A program made the translations under genes and the position numbers. The notes below the pieces were generated by a model. It was not told where the DNA came from. It did no database searches and was given only the letters and a program-made list of their open reading frames with translations. This document shows positions 8,585 through 15,188 of a stretch of DNA of 34,345 nucleotides, one piece after another (the first letter of the stretch is position 1; the number at the start of each line of letters is the position of its first letter). The DNA comes from Candidatus Gastranaerophilales bacterium (lineage in GTDB: Bacteria > Cyanobacteriota > Vampirovibrionia > Gastranaerophilales > Gastranaerophilaceae). The DNA is taken from NCBI GenBank assembly GCA_947626325.1, contig CANQRT010000003.1:1-34345 (forward strand). Reading direction: 5' to 3'.

Positions 8585-9727
8585 ATGAAAAAAATAAAAA
8601 TAGCCTTAATAGCAATGCTGGCAATATTTGTATTTAGCGGCTGCACGTTTAAAAAGAGTGATGAAAATATAATAAAAGTTAATAATACCGTAATAACTAA
8701 AAATGATTTTGATAAAGCTTATGAAACTGTAGCTTCAAATAATATGTTCTCACAAATGGGAATAGATTTAAAAAATGACAATAATAACGTTTTTACTTTA
8801 ATGATGAGAGAAAAAGTAATTTCTGAATTAATGGTAAAAGCATTGTTAAATGATGAAATGGAAAAAAGAAAAATTACTGTAAGCAAAGAAGAACTTGATA
8901 AAGCGGCAAAAGAAATAATTAATAAATTCGGAACAAAAGAACAATTTATGCAGATATTAAAAACAAATGGTGTAAATTATTCTAAGTTTGAACAAGATTT
9001 GGAAGAAGAAATAAAATTAAAGAAATTTGTTGACTCAATAGCAATGGTTTCAATAGGTGAAGCTGAAGCAAAAAAATATTATAATGAAAATCAAGATAAA
9101 TTCAAATATCCGCAGCGTGTAAGAGCTTCTCATATATTAATTTCGGCAAATCCAGAACAAATTAAAGCTAAATTACGCGAGCAAAATAAAGATATAACAG
9201 ATGAAGAATTAAATAAAAAGACTGAAGAAGAAATGCAAGCATTAAAGAAAAAGGCAGAAAGCTTATATTCTCAAGTTAAAAAATCACCGTCATCATTTGC
9301 AAAATTAGCAAAAGAAAATTCTCAAGACAGTACAAGTGCAGTAAGAGGCGGAGATTTAGGGTTCTTCTCAAAAGATGAAATGGTAGAACCATTTGCTTCA
9401 AAAGCATTTTCAATGCAGCCCAATACAATAAGCGAAGTTATCCAAACACCTTACGGGTATCATATAATTAAAGTAACCGATAGAGCTGAAGCGGGAACTT
9501 TATCATTTGAACAAAGCAAAAAAGATATAATTGCTTATCTTGAAGGTCAGGATAAAGTTGATATACTGAAAAATAAAATTGAAGAATTAAGAAAAAATGC
9601 AAAAATTGAATTTTATAATGAGGATTATAACCCTGAAAATCTGCAGAAAAAAATAAAAGAGGCTGCAAAAGATAATCCTCAAATTCAAGATACTTTTGGC
9701 GGTCAAAGCGCACAGGAAAAGAAATAA
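8585..9727 (+). CDS. PpiC/SurA/PrsA-like peptidyl-prolyl isomerase lipoprotein
   Basis: The 380-aa protein has a lipoprotein signal peptide (MKKIKIALIAMLAIFVFSGC, lipobox FSGC, Cys20). A SurA-like helical N-domain follows (about 30-165), then a parvulin rotamase domain (about 175-310) with RVRASHILIS, GGDLGFFSKDEMVEPF and TPYGYHIIKVTD. It probably folds outer-membrane or exported proteins from the outer face of the inner membrane or in the periplasm. A charged insertion between the first strand and the rest of the parvulin domain (IKAKLREQNKDITDEELNKK) lengthens it. AAGGAG precedes the ATG. It lies 18 bases after mfd and ends at a strong terminator. SurA-like versus PrsA-like cannot be settled by eye. 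Confidence 0.92.
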   Translation: MKKIKIALIAMLAIFVFSGCTFKKSDENIIKVNNTVITKNDFDKAYETVASNNMFSQMGIDLKNDNNNVFTLMMREKVISELMVKALLNDEMEKRKITVSKEELDKAAKEIINKFGTKEQFMQILKTNGVNYSKFEQDLEEEIKLKKFVDSIAMVSIGEAEAKKYYNENQDKFKYPQRVRASHILISANPEQIKAKLREQNKDITDEELNKKTEEEMQALKKKAESLYSQVKKSPSSFAKLAKENSQDSTSAVRGGDLGFFSKDEMVEPFASKAFSMQPNTISEVIQTPYGYHIIKVTDRAEAGTLSFEQSKKDIIAYLEGQDKVDILKNKIEELRKNAKIEFYNEDYNPENLQKKIKEAAKDNPQIQDTFGGQSAQEKK

Positions 9728-9736
9728 TTAACAAAG

Positions 9737-9762
9737 GCGGAGCTTTTATGCTCCGCTTTTTT
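9737..9762 (+). terminator. Intrinsic terminator between the foldase gene and rfaE2
   Basis: GCGGAGC - TTTTAT - GCTCCGC followed by TTTTTT gives a perfect GC-rich 7-bp stem with a U tract. The next two bases already begin the rfaE2 ribosome binding site GGAG. The loop holds the ATG used as the start in the ORF track, which shows that start is wrong. Confidence 0.92.
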
Positions 9763-9771
9763 GGAGAAATA

Positions 9772-10236
9772 ATGTTAGTAAAAAGAAGCGAATTGGATAA
9801 TTTAATAAAAAAATTGCGCTCTGAGGGTAAAACAATAGTAACAACCAACGGCTGCTTTGATATACTGCATGTCGGGCATGTAAGGTATTTGGAAAAAACA
9901 AAAAGTTTTGCTGATGTATTGATTGTTGCATTAAATTCCGATAAATCGGTAAGAAGTATAAAAGGCGAGGGGCGTCCTATAAACAATGAAAATGACAGAG
10001 CAGAGGTATTAAGTGCGTTAAGAAGCGTGGATTATGTTGTTTTGTTTGATGAAGATTCACCGTTAGATTTACTTCTTCAAATAAAGCCTGATGTTCATAC
10101 AAAAGGGGCTGATTATACCGTTGAAACTTTGCCCGAGGCAAAAGGTATAATGGAAAATGGAGGCAGAATAGAGTTTATAACATTTGTAGAGGGTAAATCT
10201 ACTACTTCAATTATTGAAAAAATGAAAAAGAATTAA
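9772..10236 (+). CDS. rfaE2: D-glycero-beta-D-manno-heptose 1-phosphate adenylyltransferase (HldE C-domain type)
   Basis: This is a stand-alone nucleotidyltransferase, not fused to the heptose kinase domain as in enterobacterial HldE. It transfers AMP to heptose 1-phosphate to give ADP-heptose precursor for the LPS inner core. TTNGCFDILHVGHVRYL carries the HxGH nucleotide-binding motif, and GEGRPINNENDRAEVL and EGKSTTSIIEKM are typical of the family. I start it at 9772 (MLVKRSEL, 154 aa) because GGAG is six bases upstream. The track's 9748 start sits in the loop of a terminator. Expression must come from readthrough or a promoter inside the upstream gene. The heptosyltransferase-like gene at 23680 fits the same pathway. 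Confidence 0.93.
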   Translation: MLVKRSELDNLIKKLRSEGKTIVTTNGCFDILHVGHVRYLEKTKSFADVLIVALNSDKSVRSIKGEGRPINNENDRAEVLSALRSVDYVVLFDEDSPLDLLLQIKPDVHTKGADYTVETLPEAKGIMENGGRIEFITFVEGKSTTSIIEKMKKN

Positions 10237-10484
10237 TTGTTTTCCTCATTATCAGTGTCGACATATTCATCATTAATTATACATTCCAGTTCATCAAATT
10301 TTGTGGTGACTTCAGATAAGTAATCATTAATTGTATAACTTAAACTAACTAATTTTTTAGGTTCAATTTCAACTTCCCCTTCAAGCGCTCTTTCCATAAA
10401 CTCCATAAGAGTGGATATCCGCTCAAGTTTAATACCGATTTCAGAGGCACGTTCACTAAGGTTTACATTGTTGTTTTTTTTCAT
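10233..10484 (-). CDS. Small acidic protein of unknown function (83 aa), paired with an XRE regulator
   Basis: I choose the ATG at 10484 (MKKNNNVNLSERASEIG), since AGGAG lies seven bases upstream. The longer track start would run through that site. The protein is helical in character and ends in an acidic tail (DEYVDTDNEENN). It has no membrane segment or known motif. Its stop overlaps the rfaE2 stop by four bases on the opposite strand. It is divergent from the XRE gene across a 64-bp region with direct repeats, an arrangement typical of a regulator and its target. Nothing in the sequence shows a toxin fold, so I do not call a toxin-antitoxin pair. Confidence 0.75.
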   Translation of the reverse strand: MKKNNNVNLSERASEIGIKLERISTLMEFMERALEGEVEIEPKKLVSLSYTINDYLSEVTTKFDELECIINDEYVDTDNEENN

Positions 10485-10499
10485 ATTATACTCCTTTTT

Positions 10500-10538
10500 G
10501 CTAGTGTGATTAGTTGTGATTAATGCTAGTATAACTAA
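10500..10538. promoter_or_regulatory. Repeat-rich operator-like region between the divergent XRE and 83-aa genes
   Basis: TGTGATTA occurs twice, ten bases apart (10505-10512 and 10515-10522). GCTAGT occurs twice, 25 bases apart (10500-10505 and 10525-10530). TTAGTT (10510-10515) and AACTAA (10533-10538) form an inverted repeat. TATAAC at 10530-10535 could be the xre -10 and TATACT on the other strand the -10 of the 83-aa gene. The one-turn spacing of the direct repeats fits side-by-side binding of a small HTH protein; autoregulation is inferred. Confidence 0.5.
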
Positions 10539-10548
10539 CAATAATTAA

Positions 10549-10761
10549 ATGGACAAGGAATATTTACAAAAATTTGCAAAACATTTGAAAAAGTTAAGAA
10601 CAAGTAAAAATTTAACTCAAGATGATTTAGGTGTAAACGGTATTTCTCGTTCAATGATAAGTTTGGTAGAAACAGCCCAAACTGATATTACAGTATCGAA
10701 ATTAAAAATTATAGCTGATAATCTTAATATAAAAGTAAAAGATTTATTTGATTTTGATTAA
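10549..10761 (+). CDS. XRE-family helix-turn-helix regulator (70 aa)
   Basis: A single-domain Cro/C1-type HTH protein. Helices are evident in KHLKKLRTSKNLTQDDLGVNGISRSMISLVETAQTDITVSKLKIIADNLNIKVKDLFDFD, with the SQ-like turn LTQDDL and recognition helix SRSMISLVE. No extra ligand or dimer domain is present. There is no Shine-Dalgarno site and the predicted -10 lies only 13 bases upstream, so the leader is very short or absent. It likely controls itself and the divergent 83-aa gene. Phage-type repressors have this size, but no other phage gene is nearby. Confidence 0.9.
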   Translation: MDKEYLQKFAKHLKKLRTSKNLTQDDLGVNGISRSMISLVETAQTDITVSKLKIIADNLNIKVKDLFDFD

Positions 10762-10765
10762 AAAA

Positions 10766-10794
10766 TTGTAATTTTCCCTCCCTCGTATTACAAT
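10766..10794 (+). promoter_or_regulatory. Sigma-70 promoter of the lpx operon
   Basis: TTGTAA (10766-10771), a 17-base pyrimidine-rich spacer (TTTTCCCTCCCTCGTAT) and TACAAT (10789-10794). Transcription would begin near 10801, about 20 bases before lpxD, which has its own GAGGAA ribosome binding site. Confidence 0.7.
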
Positions 10795-10821
10795 AGATGT
10801 AATCAAAAGAGGAATATAATT

Positions 10822-11913
10822 ATGAGGGATATAGATACAATGCGGGAATATACACTTGAGGAAATATCTGAAATTGTAGGCGGTATTTTAACAAAGCTTG
10901 AAGATGTAAAAATATCCAGGTTAGGGCCTCCTTTATTAGCTGATGAAAATACTTTAGCCCTTGCTTTAAATGAAGATGAAATAGAAAATTTATCAAGAAC
11001 AAAAGCAAAAGCAGCATTAGTTCCAATAGGTGTTACATCGGAATTGATTTCCACTATTGAGGCAGAACGTCCTCGATTGGCTATGATGAAATTACTTCAT
11101 TTGTTTTATATGCCGCCTGATAGTACAATAGGTGTTCATCCTAGTGCAACAATACATCCCACTGCAAAACTGGGCGAGAATGTATCAATCGGGCCGAATG
11201 TAGTTATTTCTCGAAATGTATCAGTTGGGAAAAATACAAAAATACTTGCTAATACATACATCGGAAGAAGCGTTCAAATAGGGGAAAACTGCTTGTTTCA
11301 CGCTGGCTGTAATATAGGTGATAATGCAATAATAGGCAACAGAGTTATCCTCCAGCACGGTGTCAGCATTGCCGCTGACGGGTTTAGCTTTGTTACTGAA
11401 AACCCCAATAATGTTGAAAATGCTAGAGAAGAAGGTAAGGTTAAACAAGATAATTCCGACCAAAAAATATTTAAAATACCCTCTGTTGGCTCTGTTGTTA
11501 TCGAAGATGATGTTGAAATCGGAGCAAATACCTGTATTGATAAGGGAACTATAGAAAATACGGTAATCGGCGAGCAGACAAAAATAGATAATTTAGTTCA
11601 AATTGGTCATAATTGTAAAATCGGCAAAGGCTGTATGATTGTTTCTCAAGTTGGTATAGCAGGAAGCTGTAAGATAGGCGACCGTGTTGTTATAGCAGGA
11701 CAGGTTGGTATGGCTGATCATATAGAAATCGGCAGTGATTCTATTGTTATGGCAAAAGCAGGTATAACAAGAAGTTTCCCCGAAAAAACAATTCTTATCG
11801 GCGCACCTGCAATGCCCAGAAAAGATTTTCTTAAACACATGAAAACAATGAAAAAAGCTGAAGAAGTTTTAAATAAGTTTAAAGAATATGAGCATTTATT
11901 AAAGGATTTATAA
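10822..11913 (+). CDS. lpxD: UDP-3-O-acylglucosamine N-acyltransferase LpxD
   Basis: LpxD adds the second (N-linked) hydroxyacyl chain from acyl-ACP to UDP-3-O-acyl-glucosamine, the third step of lipid A synthesis, in the cytoplasm. The 363-aa protein has the LpxD-specific N-terminal uridine-binding domain (about 8-100), then a left-handed beta-helix of hexapeptide repeats (about 103-330: [19 protein letters not shown]). The catalytic histidine is in QIGHNCKIG at His263. A helical C-terminal extension supports trimer formation. AGAGGA precedes the ATG; Met7 is an alternative start. It is the first gene of a tight lpxD-lpxC-fabZ-lpxA operon, with lpxC starting one base after its stop. Confidence 0.96.
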   Translation: MRDIDTMREYTLEEISEIVGGILTKLEDVKISRLGPPLLADENTLALALNEDEIENLSRTKAKAALVPIGVTSELISTIEAERPRLAMMKLLHLFYMPPDSTIGVHPSATIHPTAKLGENVSIGPNVVISRNVSVGKNTKILANTYIGRSVQIGENCLFHAGCNIGDNAIIGNRVILQHGVSIAADGFSFVTENPNNVENAREEGKVKQDNSDQKIFKIPSVGSVVIEDDVEIGANTCIDKGTIENTVIGEQTKIDNLVQIGHNCKIGKGCMIVSQVGIAGSCKIGDRVVIAGQVGMADHIEIGSDSIVMAKAGITRSFPEKTILIGAPAMPRKDFLKHMKTMKKAEEVLNKFKEYEHLLKDL

Positions 11914-11914
11914 T

Positions 11915-12721
11915 ATGGCAACAATAAAAAAAGAAGTCATATTAAGTTCAGTTGCTTTAATGACGGGGCTTGACTGTGAGGCTAAAGTTAGTCCAGCCGA
12001 TAAAAAGGGAATACGTTTCCATTTTAACGGAAAAATAGTTGAGGCTGATATAGATAATGTTCTATCTACAGAGCATTGTACGGTTATCGGTAACAGTGAA
12101 GTTAAAGTAATGCTTATAGAACACTTTATGGCAGCGTGTGCTATATGTAAAATAAATGCTCTTGATGTATATTTAAGCCATTATGAACTGCCGATACTGG
12201 ACGGAAGCTCAAAAAAATGGGTAGAAGCATTTAAAAATGCTGGAATAACAACCCCTGACGAAATAAAATGTACTGTGAAAGAGCCCCTAATGTATTTAAA
12301 CGGCAAAACGCATTTAATAGTATTGCCCTCAAATAGTTTAAATGTAACCTACGGAGTAAATTTTAAGCATAAGGATTTAAAAAATCGCTGGAGCCCTTTA
12401 GATATAAATAATATAGATGAAATAACAAACGCAAGGACTTTTGGATATTTATCTGAGCTTGAAATGTACCAAAAGGCAGGTTATGCGTTAGGTGCAAGCC
12501 TTGAAAATACGGTAGGCTTAACTCAAGACGGCTATACTACAGAATTAAATACGGAATATGAGCCTATAAAACATAAAATCCTTGACTTAATCGGTGATTT
12601 TTATCTTGCAGGCTGTAATATCCTTAATTTTAGAGGCGAAATAATCGTAAAAGAAGCGGGACATACCGTTCATACTATAGTTGCAAAAGAATTAAAAAAT
12701 AAGTTAGTAATGGAGGCATAA
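11915..12721 (+). CDS. lpxC: UDP-3-O-acyl-N-acetylglucosamine deacetylase LpxC
   Basis: LpxC is the zinc hydrolase that commits UDP-acyl-GlcNAc to lipid A. The expected catalytic residues are present: Glu69-His70 in MLIEHFMAAC, His220 and Asp224 in HKILDLIGD, and His250 in EAGH. LPILDGSS, ARTFGYL and ASLENTV are also in place. At 268 aa it is shorter than the usual 300 or so. The N-terminal GLHSG-like loop is replaced by GLDCEAK, so the N-domain is divergent although the active site is intact. Its stop overlaps the fabZ start (TAATG), pointing to translational coupling. Confidence 0.94.
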   Translation: MATIKKEVILSSVALMTGLDCEAKVSPADKKGIRFHFNGKIVEADIDNVLSTEHCTVIGNSEVKVMLIEHFMAACAICKINALDVYLSHYELPILDGSSKKWVEAFKNAGITTPDEIKCTVKEPLMYLNGKTHLIVLPSNSLNVTYGVNFKHKDLKNRWSPLDINNIDEITNARTFGYLSELEMYQKAGYALGASLENTVGLTQDGYTTELNTEYEPIKHKILDLIGDFYLAGCNILNFRGEIIVKEAGHTVHTIVAKELKNKLVMEA

Positions 12722-13173
12722 TGGCAGAAGAACAAATATTACAGTTTGATATTAAAGGAATAATGGATTTAATTCCGCACAGATACCCGTTTATATTGGT
12801 AGATAGAATAACGGAGTGTCTGCCTGGAAAGTATTGTAAAGGATATAAAAATTTAACTGTAAATGAAGCGTTTTTTACAGGACATTTCCCAGGCAATCCA
12901 GTAATGCCTGGAGTATTGCAATTGGAAGCAATGGCGCAGGTGTCGGCAGGTTGTTTGGTGCCGCTGCCTGAATATAAAGATAAATTGTTTTTATACGCAG
13001 GTATTGACGGGGTAAGATTTAGAAGACAAATTATCCCTGGCGATAAGTTTGAAATAGAATCCGAGCTTGTAAAAGTAAAAGGGCCGATAGCTAAAGTACA
13101 TTCAAAAGGCTTTGTAGATGGACATTTGGCAGTTGAAGCAGATTTAATGTTTTCAATGCTTGAAAAACAATAG
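12721..13173 (+). CDS. fabZ: 3-hydroxyacyl-ACP dehydratase FabZ
   Basis: FabZ dehydrates 3-hydroxyacyl-ACP in fatty acid elongation. It competes with LpxA and LpxD for the same hydroxyacyl-ACP, which explains its place in lpx operons. The 150-aa hot-dog protein has DLIPHRYPFILVDRI near the N-terminus, then GHFPGNPVMPGVLQLEAMAQ with the catalytic pair His55 and Glu69. The C-terminal half has the expected RFRRQIIPGDKFEIE. The ATG overlaps the lpxC stop by one base. Confidence 0.96.
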   Translation: MAEEQILQFDIKGIMDLIPHRYPFILVDRITECLPGKYCKGYKNLTVNEAFFTGHFPGNPVMPGVLQLEAMAQVSAGCLVPLPEYKDKLFLYAGIDGVRFRRQIIPGDKFEIESELVKVKGPIAKVHSKGFVDGHLAVEADLMFSMLEKQ

Positions 13174-13182
13174 GAGAGAATT

Positions 13183-13986
13183 ATGACAATACATAAAACG
13201 GCAATAATATCTGATAATGCAATAATACCTGCAAGCTGCGAAATAGGCCCGAATGTTATAATCGGCGATAACGTAGTTTTAGGTGAAAACGTAAAAATAA
13301 TTGCAAATGCTTATTTAGAAAATTGTGAAATCGGCGAGGGAACAACAATATATCCGTTTGCAAGTTTAGGAACGGCTCCGCAGGATTTAAGCTATAAAGG
13401 ACAAAAAACAAAAGCTGTAATAGGTAAAAATTGTATAATAAAAGAATATGTAACTATAAATAGAGCCGCAGGCGAAGACGGAGCAATAACAAAAGTTGGC
13501 GATAAATGTTTATTTATGGCATCAAGCCATGTTGCGCATAACTGCGTAGTTGAAGATGAGGCTATATTTGCAAACCTTGCAACTATCGGCGGGCATGTCC
13601 ACGTAGGCAAATGTGCATTCTTAGGCGGAATGAGCGTATATCACCAAAATATAAGAATTGGCGAATATGTAATAATATCAGGTTTTTCTGCAGCTAGAAT
13701 GGATATACCGCCTTTTGCAAAGGCTGCAAGCGCTCCTGCTGTATTGCATGGGCCTAACGTTGTAGGTCTTAAAAGACGTGGATTTTCCTCTGATGAAATT
13801 AAAAACATAAGAGAAGCTTACAGATTAATTGAAGCCAGAAAAACAACACTTTCTAATGTTGTTAAAGAACTTGAAGAAATGTTCCCTAACGATAAAAATA
13901 TATTAAGATTAACTGACTTCATAAAGACATCCAAAAGAGGGATTTATTTAGGCAGATTAAATGCTTTAAATAATGATGAGGTGTAA
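13183..13986 (+). CDS. lpxA: UDP-N-acetylglucosamine acyltransferase LpxA
   Basis: LpxA transfers a hydroxyacyl chain from ACP to the 3-OH of UDP-GlcNAc, the first lipid A step. The 267-aa protein is a beta-helix of hexapeptide repeats (about 1-190; IHKTAIISDNAIIPASCEIGPNVIIG) and a helical C-terminal domain. The catalytic histidine is His119 in SHVAHNCVVED. GTAPQDLSYKGQ is the classical LpxA signature. GGAGAG lies upstream of the ATG. It completes lpxD-lpxC-fabZ-lpxA; lpxB is not in the window. The M29 peptidase starts two bases after its stop. Confidence 0.96.
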   Translation: MTIHKTAIISDNAIIPASCEIGPNVIIGDNVVLGENVKIIANAYLENCEIGEGTTIYPFASLGTAPQDLSYKGQKTKAVIGKNCIIKEYVTINRAAGEDGAITKVGDKCLFMASSHVAHNCVVEDEAIFANLATIGGHVHVGKCAFLGGMSVYHQNIRIGEYVIISGFSAARMDIPPFAKAASAPAVLHGPNVVGLKRRGFSSDEIKNIREAYRLIEARKTTLSNVVKELEEMFPNDKNILRLTDFIKTSKRGIYLGRLNALNNDEV

Positions 13987-13988
13987 AA

Positions 13989-15092
13989 ATGGAAAATTTG
14001 TGGGAAAAATACGCTAAAGTTTTGGTAGATTATTCCGTTAAAGTTCAAAAAGGCGAGCTTACTATAATTAGAACGGATTCATACCAATCTCAACCCTTAG
14101 TTAAAGAAATATACAGGCAAGTACTGTTAAAAGGCGGATATCCTGTTGTAAGAATGGGAGTTGAGGGGTTAAGTGAACTGTTTATAAAAAATGCAACGGA
14201 TGAACAGCTTGAATATGTTGACCCTATGACAGAACTTGAATATGAAAAGGCGAAAAATTTAATATCAATAGGTGCGCCGTTTAACGTAAAAAATATGGCA
14301 AGATGTGATTCAAAAAAAATGGCAAAACGCTCTGGTGCTATGAAACATTTAAGTGAAAAAATGCTAAAACGCGCAGCCGAAGGTGATTTGAAATGGGTAA
14401 TTGCGGATTTCCCTACGCAGGCATTAGCTCAGGAAGCAAAAATGTCACTTGATGAATACAGTGAATTTTTAATAAAGGCTTGCTGGCTTCATGTGGATAA
14501 TCCTGTTAAAAAGTGGCAGGAAATAGGCGAAAAACAAGAAAAAATAGCGCAGTATTTAAATAAAAAATCAAAAATTCATATAATAGGCGAAAAAACAGAT
14601 ATTACTTTTAATGTAGCGGGCAGGATATGGAAAAGCTGCGCAGGAGAATGTAATTTTCCTGACGGAGAAGTGTATACATCACCAGTAGAAGACAGCGCAG
14701 AAGGTCAGATATATTTTGATTTCCCTCAAATATATCATGGCAGTGAGGCTCAAAAGGTATTGTTAACTCTGAAAAACGGAAAAGTTATTGAAGCAAAAGC
14801 CGAAAAAGGCGAGGACTTTTTAAATAATATGCTTGATATGGATGAAGGCTCAAGGTTTGTAGGTGAAATAGCCGTAGGCACAAATGAAATGATACAAGAT
14901 GTAACAGGTAATATTTTGTTTGATGAAAAAATTGGCGGTTCAATCCACATGGCAGCAGGCGCATCTTATCCTGATACTGGCGGAAAAAATGTTTCTGGCT
15001 TGCACTGGGATTTAATAAAAAATATGAAAAATGGCGGTAAAATCTACGCCGATGATGAACTCATTTATGAGAACGGTAAATTTCTGATTTAA
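13989..15092 (+). CDS. M29 family metallo-aminopeptidase (AmpS/PepS type)
   Basis: A 367-aa cytoplasmic aminopeptidase of the thermophilic metalloprotease M29 family. The predicted two-metal ligands are all visible: Glu227 (DGEVYTSP), Glu293 (GEIAVGTN), His320 (GSIHMAAG), Tyr327 and His339/Asp341 (LHWD). The N-terminal domain begins WEKYAKVLVDYSVKVQKGE, as in AmpS. GAGGTG lies five bases upstream of the ATG, overlapping the end of lpxA, so it is the last gene of the lpx operon. Its co-transcription with lipid A genes has no obvious metabolic reason; it may be a housekeeping passenger. A weak A/T-rich hairpin (AAAAAC-CTC-GTTTTT) follows the stop. Confidence 0.92.
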   Translation: MENLWEKYAKVLVDYSVKVQKGELTIIRTDSYQSQPLVKEIYRQVLLKGGYPVVRMGVEGLSELFIKNATDEQLEYVDPMTELEYEKAKNLISIGAPFNVKNMARCDSKKMAKRSGAMKHLSEKMLKRAAEGDLKWVIADFPTQALAQEAKMSLDEYSEFLIKACWLHVDNPVKKWQEIGEKQEKIAQYLNKKSKIHIIGEKTDITFNVAGRIWKSCAGECNFPDGEVYTSPVEDSAEGQIYFDFPQIYHGSEAQKVLLTLKNGKVIEAKAEKGEDFLNNMLDMDEGSRFVGEIAVGTNEMIQDVTGNILFDEKIGGSIHMAAGASYPDTGGKNVSGLHWDLIKNMKNGGKIYADDELIYENGKFLI

Positions 15093-15128
15093 AAACCTCG
15101 TTTTTTTGGATGAATAATGGCAATTTTT

Positions 15129-15157
15129 TTGAATATTGCCCCTAAAAATGCTATAAT
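15129..15157 (+). promoter_or_regulatory. Strong sigma-70 promoter of the SF1 helicase gene
   Basis: TTGAAT (15129-15134), a 17-base spacer and a consensus TATAAT (15152-15157), with TG at the extended -10 position (TGCTATAAT). It is among the best promoters in the window. The inverted repeat GGCAAT (15119-15124) / ATTGCC (15135-15140) brackets the -35 and could be a repressor site. Confidence 0.85.
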
Positions 15158-15188
15158 TTCTTATTATTTATATTAATAGGGGAAAACT

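Noticed and set aside
9468-9986. 172-aa minus-strand ORF
   Set aside because: It crosses a strong terminator and is antisense to two well-supported genes (foldase and rfaE2).
10233-10761. XRE regulator plus 83-aa protein as a toxin-antitoxin system
   Set aside because: The genes are divergent rather than in tandem, and the acidic helical 83-aa protein shows no toxin fold or catalytic motif.
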